Below are positions 22,514-37,409 of a DNA stretch of 64,000 bases, in pieces. Both the position numbers and the translations under genes were made by a program. The stretch lies in the NCBI RefSeq assembly GCF_025024155.1, contig NW_026251719.1, forward strand, positions 62,001 through 126,000. The letters are read 5' to 3'. Within the stretch, counting starts at the first letter, position 1. Every line of letters begins with the position of its first letter. The notes under the pieces were generated by a model that saw only the letters and a list, made by a program, of their open reading frames with translations, was not told where the DNA came from and searched no databases. Origin of the DNA: Gamsiella multidivaricata. Taxonomy: Eukaryota > Mortierellomycota > Mortierellomycetes > Mortierellales > Mortierellaceae.

Positions 22514-25500
22514 TTACACAGATATTGCCTCCGCTGCAGGTGGTTCTTCATCCTGACTACCAGACTGCAGCTGTAGTTGCCTCGGAGATAGCCCCTGATC
22601 ATCACGATCCAGCGCCTCAGTAACAGCATTCTCCGCGCCTCTCGCAAAGCAAATTGCGGGTTTCTTGCTCAGCGTGACCTCTTTGTCAATCACTATGTGC
22701 TTGATGGACGATCCTGGAGCTTCATACATGACATCCAGTAGCAAAGATTCCTATTTCAATAAAGGCAATCAAGCCTTAGAAACACGTCCTGAAATAATAA
22801 GACGCATACATTCCGCGAGGCCTAACATGGAAAATGAGCCTTACCATGATTCTGCGCAAACCTCGGGCTCCTGTTTGCTTCTCGATAGCCTGGCCTGCAA
22901 TGGTGTAGAGAGCCGCCTGTGAAAAATGAATCTTGATGTCGGCCAGTCCAAAAAGTCCCTGGTACTGCTTCACAAGAGAGTTACGGGGTTCTGTCAAGAT
23001 GCGCACCAATGCTGCCTCATCTAGATGGTTGACTGACGCAACAACAGGCAATCTTCCAATGAATTCGGGAATCAGCCCAAACTTGATCAAATCTATATGT
23101 CATTTCCGCAAAACACAGTCAGTACACCAACACATAAGAACATAGGATAACCTAGGTCGTAATTGAGCCACCATTGCCCGGGCGCCTTACCAGTTGGGTC
23201 AACCTGCTCCAGGAGCCGGCTGACATGATCTGCGGCTCTCTTTGACGAACCAAGCTCGGACGACGGAGCTCGGACTGTCGCGTCAAAACCGATCGAGCCC
23301 TTGGAGACACGATCCATAACGATTCTCTCCAGTCCAATGAATGCACCGCTCAGGATGAACAAAATATTACTCGTATCGACCGAGTAGATTTCGCCCTTCG
23401 CCCCCGGTCCTCCACCACCAGAGCTAGGTCCACCAATGCCGGGGATGCCACCTTTGCGACCTGTATTTGATCCGTTCCAATTGGATCCATTCTTTTCCGT
23501 GACATTGACAACCGTACCCTCCAACATACGCAAAAGTGCCTGCTGGACACCTTCACCAGATACATCCTTCGAGATCGACATAGTGTCGGGACGCTTTGAA
23601 ATTTTGTCAATTTCGTCAATGAACACGATTCCACACTCTGCCTTTTTGATGTTGTAATCGCAGTTCTAGAAAACGACATAGGTTGGACATGTTAACACTG
23701 AGCAGTATAGAGGATCGTATCGCATTTTAGCACACCGGGCTCACGAAACATACCTGCAATAGGCGATGAATGACCATCTCGACATCTTCGCCAACGTACC
23801 CTGCCTGTGTGAACGGGGTGGCTATGTATCGTATTAAGAGTATGATTAAAATCTAGTGAGAATTATTGTAGATCAGGCGCAAAAAATAGCACAAGAGTTA
23901 GGACATACCATCTGACATGGAGAACGGGACATTGAGAACCTTGGCTAGTGTCCGGGCTAACAAGGTCTTTCCTGACCCTGTGGGGCCCAACAAGAGAACG
24001 TTACTCTTGTCAAAAATGGTAGGCGGTGGTTTGGGTGGACCATCGGCTTTCCGCGCTTGCTCCTGCTGCTGTGATGGGGGAGATGGCGGTGGCTTCTGAT
24101 AGGTATCATACGGCTGGGAGAACATCGATGGCGGATTCTGCCCATGTCCGTGTCCGCTCCCATGTCCGTTCGTCGCAGAATTGATCCAAGGTTGTCGGTG
24201 TGGGTAGTGAATGGCCTCTATTAAATTGCGGGAGTATATTGCGTGAGTTTAAGGTGTTCATTCCCGCCATTAAAGTTTCCGCATGACTGCTCCAAAATGG
24301 TTTCCCAAGTCCCATTTGAAATCTTATTCATCGCTTCCTTACGTCTTCCAGGCACATGCAGGTCAGCACTGCTATTAGTGCTGGGATCCTTGGAGTCAGG
24401 AGTCGAGTCCTGTCCAGGAGAGGTTGGGGCCGATGGTGATGACGATGGTGTAGATGGGCTGTATGGCTCGATGATCGGGTCGGGTGTGCTAGGTCCCTCA
24501 CTCATCAAAACACTGGAGCTATAGTAGACGTTGGAGGATGGTGACGGTGGATTGTTCGCAACGGCTGTCAATGAATCTTGGATCTGTTGCTGGCGCAAGT
24601 TTTCGTTGACACGCGAGTAGTGATTATAGACTGCGACAGCTAGGATCTTCTTCGCCTTTTCTTGTCCTATGACATATTCGTCCAAGTGTTGAACAATCTG
24701 AAGTATAGAGCGGTGTAAGAGAGATAGCAGAAGAACAAGAGTTAACATGTGTACGTCAAATGGAGATATCCCAATGTCGCATTGCTTCGGCTATTACCAT
24801 TCGTGGATTCTGGACACTGCCCATCCACTCTGAGGACTGCGATGAATTCCCGTTCTTTCTGGCAGAACCAGAGTAAGTCTCGCCAGCCCCACCACTACCA
24901 CCTCCTCCACCGCCACCAGTGACATCACGCGACTGGAAGGGACTTGAGTACGGCGATTGTAATGGGTAAATGGTAGACGAAGGCATAGCTGCATGAATAC
25001 TGTCACCCGACGGAGTGTCTCCTGCTGCGTAAATGAGCAATTGCGAATATGTGAGTAACCGGACTATCCAGGGTGGAAAGGGAGGGGGAGGACTCACTGG
25101 CTGCATGACTAAGGGCATCATCGGGTTAACGTACCTTTTGAGGGGTGTGATCCTGACCGACCCTTGGCAATGGCGCCCCTTACGTCCTCACCTGCCTTCT
25201 CTGATGAACGTAGCCCTGAGTTAATACTTGTGGCAGAGCTTGTTCGATCATCCCTCTTCAAAGCAGTCTGTGCCATGAGCCCTGAAGGTTCTGTGGAGCT
25301 CTGTTTCGGCTGCCTCTTTCTGGTGACTCGAGTAGTGTTGGTGGAAGCAGTCTCTGAAGCCTCGTGCGAAAGTCCTGTCGTCGCGGCTGAGGAGGAGGAG
25401 GAGGAGGGAGAAGAAGTCGAGGACGACGAGGACGAGGACGAGGACAAGGAGCTCTTGGGCGGCTGGCTTGTGTAGCGATGAACGGTCGACGAGGTGAAGA

Positions 25501-25663
25501 AGCGGCAGGGTAGGTCTTGACGGACGATATCACCCGTGGCATCCGTGTGGTTGCTGTGCATCCTGCCTCGTAGAATGAGACTGGCAGCCCGATAGTGATG
25601 AGGCCGTCTCAGCGCCATGGACCAATGAGCAGGACTGCCTGCTCGCATTGCAAGGACCATCAT
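22514..25663 (-). CDS. CLPX: Mitochondrial ClpX-type AAA+ unfoldase, 815 aa
   Basis: Eight exons: 25663-25135, 25024-24798, 24697-24343, 24217-23909, 23821-23754, 23665-23191, 23092-22845, 22750-22514; all phases close. The start has a basic, hydroxylated presequence ([20 protein letters not shown]), as expected for mitochondrial import. AAA+ signatures: [20 protein letters not shown], Walker A GPTGSGKT near residue 450, pore loop [10 protein letters not shown], Walker [11 protein letters not shown], loop [12 protein letters not shown], sensor region [14 protein letters not shown] and C-terminal [21 protein letters not shown]. The N-terminal C4 zinc-binding domain of bacterial ClpX is absent, and a Ser/Pro/Gly-rich insert of about 170 residues sits between the first AAA+ helix and Walker A. 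The IGF motif is the ClpP-docking loop, so a ClpXP protease is expected. The exon 2 acceptor has an in-frame alternative 3 bp away. Confidence 0.93.
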
Positions 25664-26123
25664 GGGTGGGAAGCAGATGTCGGAGTACGAAGTAGGGATA
25701 AGAAGGAGCAAAGTCGATAGCAGATGGCGATGAACAAGGGAAGGGAGAAGAGTGAACGGAAAGAGCAGGTCTACAGGGAAACGATAAGGAGGAAGTGGAA
25801 AGTAGAGGTGCCGCCAGAGGGGGGAGGTCCCTTTTGAGGGCGAATGCGGACTGCCTTCTGTTCCGATTCACTCATTTTGCTCGCCCATTTTGTGCAACAC
25901 CGCAGCACACCACTTGTTAGAGGAAACAATTGAACAATGGTACTTCATTGTATATAACTCGAATGTATTGCTGTTATATTATTGATGAAGATGAAGACAA
26001 AAACGAAGATGCAAAAGGATGAAAGGGGTGGTTGCGGTATTATAAGCCGAATGTTTGGAGGCCTATATGCATAGGGACGTAAAGAGGACTGAGACAGAAG
26101 AGAGGCCGATATCCATCTCTTTT
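25664..26123. other. ClpX promoter and Prp43 3' region
   Basis: Contains long minus-frame extensions upstream of the ClpX start without an ATG (5' leader) and AT-rich sequence near 25930-26050 fitting the 3' end of the helicase gene. No gene seen. Confidence 0.5.
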
Positions 26124-28766
<2,643 letters not shown>

Positions 28767-29022
28767 GGCAAAGTGGATCCCTGTAGATAGATGGAGAAAG
28801 GAGATGGGTGAACGAACTGAGAGAGCTTGAAAAAAAAAAACTAAAAACATAGCAAGATGGCAGTCAGAGTAGCCCTTAAGCTATCGATCCCACACCCAGT
28901 TTTGAATATGATTCGCTGGAAGCCGATATCCAATGAGATACGAGATCCGAGGGCCTTGAAGGCAAGCGAGGGAACTTTTCATCTCGTTTTCCATCACTCT
29001 CCTCTTCCTTCTTCTGAACACC
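28767..29022. promoter_or_regulatory. Divergent promoter between PRP43 and small membrane protein gene
   Basis: 256 bp separate two start codons pointing away from each other, so control elements for both must lie here. CT-rich sequence precedes the plus-strand ATG at 29023. Confidence 0.6.
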
Positions 29023-29433
29023 ATGTCGAGCCAGCCTCTGTATTACGCTGTGGGCTTTGGCGTCTTTCTGGTTGCCCTCCTGTTCTGCTATGTACGCTTT
29101 ATACAAATGTGACCCCTTCAACGGTTCCTGTCAGTCATCAAAGTCGGTACCCTCACACAATACCTGTCGTTTATTCTCTAGGCCTACGATCTAAGCAACA
29201 GCTACATTTACTATCCATTGGCGGTGCTCCTCGGATACAACATTTCCATGAAGCTCATCAACTATTTCATGCCGACTGCATTTGATCCTCCACCACCCCC
29301 TGCTCCCACGACCCGTCAGGGAAAGAAAAAGGCAGCCAAAGAAGCTGAGGCATTGGCGAAGCGCAACGAAAAACTTGCAAGGAAGGAGGCGGATGCTGAA
29401 CGGAAGGCTACTGAGGCACGGGAAAGAGACTAA
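29023..29433 (+). CDS. Small membrane protein with two predicted helices, 106 aa
   Basis: Two exons, 29023-29091 and 29182-29433 (intron GTACGC...CTCTAG, phase 0). Exon 1 encodes MSSQPLYYAVGFGVFLVALLFCY, one hydrophobic helix; exon 2 opens with AYDLSNSYIYYPLAVLLGYN and a second helix to about residue 52. A Pro-rich linker (DPPPPPAPTTRQG) leads to a highly charged helical tail of Lys, Glu, Arg and Ala repeats ending ARERD. The layout suggests a hairpin in the ER or another endomembrane with the charged tail in the cytosol. Family not recognised. Its start lies opposite PRP43. Confidence 0.7.
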
Positions 29434-31469
29434 AAGAAGGAATGGAGGTGCATATGGAACAACACTGTCTTCTTTTTAGACGCCACACTCCTTTTACGAT
29501 CGACTCCTGCATATCTTATGTACTCGTACTGGCATGCTGGCACTCATAGAAACCTGATTTGGGCAACAGCTGTATTCTAATATAGTCTATACATGGACGC
29601 GTCGCAGCCTCGCTATTTAATGGAAAACGTGTTTTCGATGAATAAATTAATAGAACGCCTTCTCGCAGAACTAGCATACTACGTGAATCGATACCTCAGA
29701 CCTCGGTTACAATCCCCCCAAGACCGATACTGTGATGATCATTGTCGCGATATCTGCTCATTTTCTGGGAACGTTTTATAAACTTCAATGCGTCAGCAGA
29801 GTACAAGAAGAGATTATGGTCAGGAACCAAGGTGTACCAGTTCTCTTATACAGGACATTGCATTAACCTTAAATGTGTGCCTGAGCCAAAAAAAAAAAAG
29901 AGGGGGTACCAAGGGGCGGCAAGGAGTCACAGCGAGAGTGAGGGAAGACCCAGGGAAGATGATTCTGCGTAACTTCTCTGATGCTCGGTCTTTGCTATCA
30001 TCATTTCGGGATGAAAGATTGATAGTAGCGCTCGTCGTCATATCACAAAAACCCTGAAGCCAGTAGATACACTATTTCAGAAACGACCCGCATATTGGAT
30101 TGAGGTAAATATCAAGCTATCAAGCACTTCGGTAAATAAATGAACCATCTGGTGCAATCTGGTCAGGATTGCGTGAACATGGATCAAATGAAATTCTCGA
30201 GGAGAATATAACGGTCAATCTAAGAGAGTCGCCACGTTTGAGTGGAGTAGGCGAAATATTGGACATCAAGATACACAAGGGCCCCTTCTTAGACCTGGAC
30301 CTACTACGGCTTCAGGGATCCTCAGTCGTAGGCGGTGTAGTAAGTGCACCACAAAAAAACACTTGATTAGGTGCAAAATCTAATCGAAACGCGTCAGTTC
30401 TGTCCCACCCCTGAGATCGCATCTCGTGCAGAATGCATCGGGTTGATAGAGATACATCTTCGAGCATCGCAGAGTGGATCGGGTCGATGGAGAGCAGTAT
30501 CGCCTTCATCCGAGCACTCTTTTCAAAGAAGTTCGATACGCCCAATTTATTACCAATTTAATAGACAACTGCCGACCTTTCCATATTTGAGCGCTCTGAG
30601 CTTTATTATTCTCTCGAGCACTCAAACATGCAGCTGTTCTGAAGGAGGAAGAAAAGGCGAGCTTCGGTTTCATCTCACTTCAGAGATGCTGCCGACTCCT
30701 GAATATACGATACACTGCAGCAACAATAATAAAGGCTTTCAGTTCTTACTGCTCGCATAGCCCTAGAGAACACTTGTATTTTATGCAATCCCTATTTTCC
30801 TGCCGACAAGCTTTTGTTGTTGTTGTGGGGTCCTCAATAGGTCCCAGCTTTGTTATGAACAAACCATCTATCCCGCGCTGGGAATCAAAACCATCCAAGC
30901 GATGTTTACTTTTTTAGTTGACCAAGCCAAACCAAGGTTCATAAGTTCTCGAGGAGGAAGCGCGCCTTCCGAAGATTCTTGTTTGTTCGATATTCTGTTA
31001 TGCAAAATGGCGAGAAGTGTCTTCTGTGTCAGGAGCAGCATACTATGAAGACGATGGGACGTCTTTTTGAGTTGTAGCACGTATAACGGGCGAGTACTCC
31101 ATGAGAATAAAGCAGTTTCGTTTATGGCCGATGCAAAGAATCCGCGTCGGTTCATCAAGTACTTAGTAATTAATGTTGAAAAAAAACAACAAGATGAGGG
31201 TATCCATGGGCAAATATTACATGTTGCGTCTCTCCTTCTTCCTCGCTTATTCCTTTTCCCTCATTCCATGAAATGCAGTACTATGTAAAATCGAGGTAGG
31301 CCAAACTAAAGAAACACCTTTCTACTTCATCTCTGTCCTCGGTCGGCATGCCGCGTCAGCAAGAGTAGCTTGATTCAGGATACGGCAACGTTCCTGGAGC
31401 AATGAAGAAACGCAAAAAGTAGGATAGTATCTCTTCCGCGGCTGATGATTGGCGTAAAGGCATTCTAGA

Positions 31470-31656
31470 AACGATCAGGTCATCCTGCCTGCACGCTACA
31501 ATGCATGTGCAGTCTCGTATGTCCGTCACTGTTTGTTTGCGGAAACCAAGAATGCGAGGAAAGGCCAAGCGGCCGGCAAGGAGATAGTGGACGACATGGC
31601 CGACGTGGTGCGCTGTTCTAATGGACTTGACTCTGCCATGGAACTGTCGAACCAGG
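31470..31656 (+). other. Coding-like fragment, about 62 codons
   Basis: After a CTAG acceptor-like site at about 31466 the frame reads NDQVILPARYNACAVSYVRH, then FAETKNARKGQAAGKEIV, then a segment ending in ELSNQAW and TAA. Composition is balanced and charged, unlike neighbouring frames. No upstream exon was found; it may be the 3' end of a decayed gene or of a mobile element. Confidence 0.3.
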
Positions 31657-34522
31657 CATGGTAATGCATTTTTTTTTCTTCTGGCGCATTAGACATCAAA
31701 CAAAAAGCAGGAGATGACAGACGATTCAAATGGCGATAGATAATTCAAGCTTTAGGAGCACCGCTTCCACGCAAAAGAAACAGCATGTCGTGGAAAGAAC
31801 AGTAGCTGATAGCTTAAAAAAAGGCCTTAAGTAAACAACAATGTGAGAAGATAAGAGACTACGAGTGAACCAATCTGGTCAGAGCGCATGGGGCCATCGC
31901 AGGTTATCAATCTTAGAGTCCTTCACGTTCCTACGGAACTAGATACTAGTCCGTCGCCTTTTGCGTGGCCGACTGCCTGAGCACGGCCAGAGACGACACT
32001 CCCTTTCCCCCCCCCTATTCGGAACATGATTGCATGGTATGCGCCACCTCCCACGTGGGTTGTATCTGATGGAGATAGTAGCCCTCATGGCGACTGTCCC
32101 TCCCTGTAAGCAAACCGCTTGAAGCGACGATCGTTTTCCGTCATATCAAAGTGAAACTTGCTGCGATGTACTCATTTGTAAACGATATCAAATCATACTA
32201 GAAATGAGGATGGTAGGTTGAGCGAGATACACTGCATGCATCATTGTCTTTGCTTGCAGACAATGATGATGCTTGGGGGAGGGGGTGGGAACGAGTCAGG
32301 TCCTCTGCAATTTGAAAATGGATATAGTTCTTGATTGTCGCCTAGGAAGCAGCATCGCTGATGGACTTGCAGTTGTTCATGACCTTAACAGAAAGCAGCA
32401 GAAAACCTGCAGGAATATGTAAAAGACGAAGGCATGCTGATTAGCAGTTCTCTTCATCCGCGCTCTACGCCCTAGCGCGCGGCGGCGCAACGATGAGCAG
32501 CACATCGATAGTTTTTGGTCTGTAGTACAATATATTTACTCGTGCTTGAATAGGCGACATGCGGTTAAAGGACGCGTTTGTGTGACAGGAAGTTGCTACC
32601 TCCTTTTTAGGTGTCGCCATTTGGCCTCATTCAGCTCCATGGATCTTCTACGACGACAATCATGACGATGTCTGCACGTGTGGCATGGGTATGATCGTAG
32701 GTTCATACCATACCCTGCTTGCTCGCGTAGGTCGCGACTTCATCATCGCCTGGTACTATGTTTCTGTCGCCTATACATATATTCGTACTTCACGATGTGT
32801 CTGTCGACATCTATCCTTATTATTCCCGTCAGAGGGAGACCGTGAGACAGCAGCACAATGTGGGTTAACTTGTTATTGTTTGCTTGAGCCTGGTCCGGGT
32901 CACTTACATGCGTGTTCGTAACAGACGATCATGCTATGCAGGCAAGGACGAGTGTTTGTTTATGACTCGGCGGCATAAAGCAGATGGCAGGGGCGACATC
33001 TGAGGAACGGATACTTGCTACTAGGGGGCTGAGGGATAGAGGGGGAGGAGACATCAAAGCCAGGAGAGTGCATAGCAGAGAGAGAGCGAATTGCAGTTAG
33101 TGCGTTACCGCCATCATTGAGCTTGTTTTTTTTAGGCGTCCCTTGGTGTCATACTCCTGCATAGCATACTGTCCACTTCCTCAACTCTTCGTTTTCTACC
33201 CACCATTGCAATCCACGTGCAGAGAATCAAGAAAAAAAAATAGAACAGCAGATCTCCGTCACGCAGCTGTGTTTTTTGCCCCAACCATACGCCATCAAGA
33301 CTGAGCCGTGCAGCTCAAGCATCTTTTCACTCTCGTGACAGCCTTGTCTTAATGTACATTAGTGTATCACGCACTCAAGTTGTACCCTTTCATCCGCCTT
33401 GAAGCACCGGGCATATGGTCAAGAGTCGGTACTGCACGTAAGTAGGGCTCCTAAGCTGCCTACTGTTTACGCTCTCTACTAATGTCGGAGGATCTGTGCA
33501 TGCATCCTTCAGACCTGTTGCTCCACAATGATCATGGGCGCGCCATTGTGTCGATGCAGGCGGACTTTGAGTAAAGATACCATACAATGAAACAAACTAT
33601 TGATAATCCTTGTAATGGAGTTGAGCCATTTGCGAACAAAGACAGGATATGGCTCCGCTTTCGAAAGGAGTGATGCACTACTGGGGGAGTTTTTTAACCG
33701 CAGTTCGTTGAGCCCTTGAGCAACATGAACAAGGCGCCGGGCGCCAGGGCATCCTGAAAATAATACGTGCGACTCAGGAACGGTACCGAAGCTCTTCGAA
33801 TTAAGGAAATGGACCATCTGCACTCGAGAAGCCATTTTACTCTACGTCAAATGTCGCCATGCTTTTGTCTTTCTCCTCGATAAGGATTGAGAGCGTGATA
33901 ATGGAACACGATCTTTGGTGGTCACCCGCACTCCAACATGATGGCCTGGCAATATAGCACAGTTTTCATTTCAACTGCTTCTTCAAAGAAGCCATCGGGA
34001 CAGAAAAAAAAAGGGGGTGAATCGAGAACACAGCGTACGTGTCCATATAAGGACAGTGCCTACAGACTACAGTTCCTTGTTCTTGCAATTTCGTTACATT
34101 AGCTTCAAGTTGCTGGATAAAGACGCGTGTGCTTCGGTGGTGAATTGGCCGCTGCAGACCTAGCACACTCCTTTTCTCCATTTGCAGTCCCTAACGATGT
34201 TGCTTCAGCTAGTGGAATTGGGAAGGATTCTATCCCCTATATGGAGCGGCTTCAATCCTTAGTCTATGGAGCTCTCATGTACTTATAGTCCCTTCTCTTC
34301 TGATTTATTCTTAATGTATGCTTCCTACGTGGGCGGCCATTCATGGCTGCCGTTGACGGATGAGTTCTCGCAAGGAGAGATAGAATCCTATCTTTTTTTT
34401 AGAGCCTCGAATTAATTTTTTGAGGCGGAATTTCTTCAGCTTAAGACGACCTCATTAATCCAGACCATCCGTAGGTCTACTCCGCTTCGCGAGGCCCCTT
34501 TTCTACTGCCGAGATAGCGCGC

Positions 34523-34543
34523 TTTTTTTTTTTTTTTTTTTTT
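34523..34543. repeat. 21-base T run
   Basis: Uninterrupted T tract inside the gene-poor region. Confidence 0.85.
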
Positions 34544-35295
34544 GAAAAGGAGCCCTGATCCCAGCAAATCTGTTCGTAGAAGCTATCCACAAGCAGATAT
34601 TAACACTCGGCAGATTCCGCCCTTGTTTCCGCGTTCGCTTTTGAGCTGTTTTGGACACAGATGAGAACGACGTTGTCAACAGAGCTGTTTCTTTGACTAA
34701 AATTAGGGTTCCACAGCACAATAGCCTAGCCTTTGCTTTGCGCCTTAACCCCTGATCAAGACCCACCTGTAAGAATGAAATTTACCCCTTCGTACTTTAT
34801 TTACTTGACTTGAGGTAACGGCTTTCACTTGTTCGGTCCCCTTCCTCCCTCTTTCTTTCTTTCTGGATCCTGTCCCTCTGAAATGCAATACAAGGGGGTG
34901 GGGGAGAGAGAGTAGTACACGGAGAGGCCAGGACACGAGCGACACCTATTCTCATCGCTCCCTCTTTTTGTGCGTCCTTTTTTCACACCCTCCTTTCTAT
35001 CCAACCATGCTCGCGCGGCTCTCTCCTTCGGGGCGCTTCTCTGGCGCCGCTTCTTTGCAGCAGGACACCATAGATTAACTTGTTTCCATCGACTCAATTG
35101 ATTTGGTCTTCTATACTGCGATCAGCTCCTCGGCTCTTACAAAGACAAACAGCTGTCTCCTATTCAATGCAATAGAATACCCTCCTCGTTCGTTTATTAT
35201 CCACTGCATTTACTGCATTCGCTGTATCGAAAAGGCACACGCTTGAAAAATGGGGTAGTAGGCGAGTAACATCCCTCGTGTCCCTCTGGCGATCG

Positions 35296-35302
35296 TATAA
35301 AT
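35296..35302 (+). promoter_or_regulatory. TATA-like element TATAAAT
   Basis: Lies 283 bp before the oxygenase start codon and is followed by a CT-rich stretch at about 35310-35350, the arrangement seen upstream of other genes here. The distance is long for a core promoter unless the 5' leader is about 250 nt. Confidence 0.35.
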
Positions 35303-35584
35303 GCTGGCGTATTCCTCTTCCTTTCTTCCTTTTTCTCCTCTTTCTCCACTCAGCAAACACATTCCTCATCTTCAGATCCACAGTGACCAAGACTTTTCGC
35401 TATCTACCGCTGTTTTTACTAGCACTACTTCAAAATTTAACGCGTCAACCCTAGATCTCATACCGAACCACATCTATCCAGTAGTTTCTTGCCATCCATT
35501 CTCTTGATCCCCAAGTCATACACCAGGGATTCGTTTCTTTCCATCCTACAAACCTCAACGTCGTGTTTAAAGAGGCAGAAAAAA

Positions 35585-36954
35585 ATGTCCAACCTCGTGC
35601 ACGCTTCTGTTGGCATGGTCGTACCAACCTTTGTCGAGGTCCCTGCCATCATCAAGAAAGCAACAGCACCCTCAGTTCAAGTCAAGACCCTCTCGTTGAA
35701 GGATTTCCATAACCAGGAAACGCGGCCAAAGTTTCTTCAGGAGATGCGTGAGTCCCTGATGAGGATTGGCACGTTTTACATAAAAGATCATGGCATCGCT
35801 GCCAATATGACTACAGACGCCATGAAGGCCGTGCAAGAATACTTTGCACTGCCTTTAGAGGAGAAGAAGAAGATGTTGATTGGAAACAGCAGACACTTCC
35901 GCGGGTACAAGTTGCTGGGTACGTTTCATCGTAATATGTCTCCACTGGACACAAAAGGTCGTTTTCTTCAATGGCTTATGCAGCATGCAAGGCTCCTTGT
36001 ACCCAGCATGTTTGATGGGGTTATCTCCTTCATTTCTCCTTGGTAGCGCGTTTCTACCGTTTACCATTTATAGCAGACCACTAATCGCACGCATTCTTCC
36101 CTCCTCCCTGAACATTTTGCTTGTCCACAGGTGATGAGTTCACGAACGACCAGCTAGACCACCGAGAGCAGCTCCAATTCGGTCCCGAGCAGGCTCCCAT
36201 CGTGACCTTCAAGCCTTCCGTCTCTCCAGACTACGAAGGGCTTCAAGGACCCAACCAATGGCCAGCCTCGACCGTGGCACTCTTACCCCATTTCAAGCCC
36301 TGCGTCCTCGAATTCATGAACCAGCTCGAGACGCTATCTCAGCAATTGATGGAGGCCATTGGGCTGTCTCTGGGGTTGAGGAGTTCGTTTTTCCGCGACC
36401 TTTTTGGCCAGACCCCATACTACCGCTTGAAATGCGCAAGGTATCCTTCAGTCAAGAAGGGGAACACGATCGGATGTGGGGCCCACAAGGACACTGGTTT
36501 CCTGACCCTCCTTTTTCAGGACATGGTCGGCGGTCTGCAAGGCCAGGACCCCCTGACGGGTCAATGGATGGACACGAAACCTATTCCCGGGACAATGATT
36601 GTCACGATGGGCGAGGCGATCGAAAAGTTGACCGGTGGATTGTATCATGCCACAGTTCACAGGGTGTTGAACAACACGTCGGGCCAAGACCGGTATAGCA
36701 TTCCCTTTTTCTTCGATCCTTCTTTGGACGCACAGATCGCTTGTAGGATCGAGGGCTTGGACACGAGCGCACAACTCGACTTTGTTACGAAGGCCGGGGA
36801 GAACAAGATCGATGAGCTGGTACATGGCTTGGGTATCACCACGCTCGAATCGTCAGAGCCAACAGAGACGTGGAGCAATGGTGCTCATGTCTTTGAGACT
36901 GTACATCGCTGCCATCCTGAGGTCTATTCGCGGTGGTACACTTGTGAGTTGTGA
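35585..36954 (+). CDS. 2-oxoglutarate/Fe(II)-dependent oxygenase, IPNS-like, 385 aa
   Basis: Two exons, 35585-35918 and 36131-36954 (phase 1). The N-terminal half contains the DIOX_N-type stretch with LKDFHNQETRPKFLQEMR and RIGTFYIKDHGI. The catalytic half has the iron ligands H230 and D232 in GAHKDTGFLTLLF, the distal His288 in YHATVHRVLNN, and the 2-oxoglutarate-binding R299-Y-S301 in DRYSIPFFFDP. All core residues of the isopenicillin-N-synthase-like superfamily are present, so an active oxygenase is likely; it hydroxylates or desaturates a small substrate that cannot be told from sequence. No biosynthetic neighbours are seen, so a housekeeping or stand-alone role is as likely as secondary metabolism. 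The ATG follows AAAA and no in-frame upstream ATG exists in the exon. Confidence 0.9.
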
Positions 36955-37409
36955 AAGAGCACAGCCCCCAAGGCCGATCTTTATTCCAATTCGGGCGATC
37001 CATACCCAGTTTTGCATTACCCCTCAAAAATTAAATAAAACATAGCTGCTATTACCATTCGCTTTTTTCTTCCGCCCAAGTATTCTAATAATATTGTTTT
37101 TTTCGTGCAACGGAGCGCGCCTTCATGGCATCAACATTGCTGCTGGCCTAATTGCTATTTACATAAGGATCCATATACTGCAGATCGCGTTGATGCATTC
37201 CTTTGCCCATATCCTGCAGATCGTATTGACGTGTTCCTTCGACCCCAAACAATGTGCTGATAAAAAACGAGCCTTGTTTGCAAAAGCAAACCATGAAAAC
37301 CGAAAGCTGGTCTTTATTTCGGACAATTTCACAGGTTTGCAGGAATGATTGACAGACACCACCACTACCACAGAACGCATGGTTACAAAAAAGAAGACCG
37401 TTTTTTTGT
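36955..37409. other. Convergent 3' region, oxygenase and eL18
   Basis: AT-rich sequence with AATAAA-like signals near 37031-37038; no gene. Contains a short imperfect duplication, CATATACTGCAGATCG / CATATCCTGCAGATCG, at about 37171 and 37208. Confidence 0.6.

Larger units (their letters stand above)
29434..35584. other. Six-kilobase gene-poor region with a few coding-like scraps
   Basis: No complete gene could be built. Pieces with protein-like composition are 30312-30545 minus (KSARMKAILLSIDPIHSAM, then EDVSLSTRCILHEM), 31470-31656 plus (listed separately), 33509-33835 minus starting MASRVQMVHFLNSK, and 33966-34181 minus starting MEKRSVLGLQRPIHHRST. None has splice partners or a recognisable domain. 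T and A homopolymers occur, the longest T21 at 34523-34543. Confidence 0.45.
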
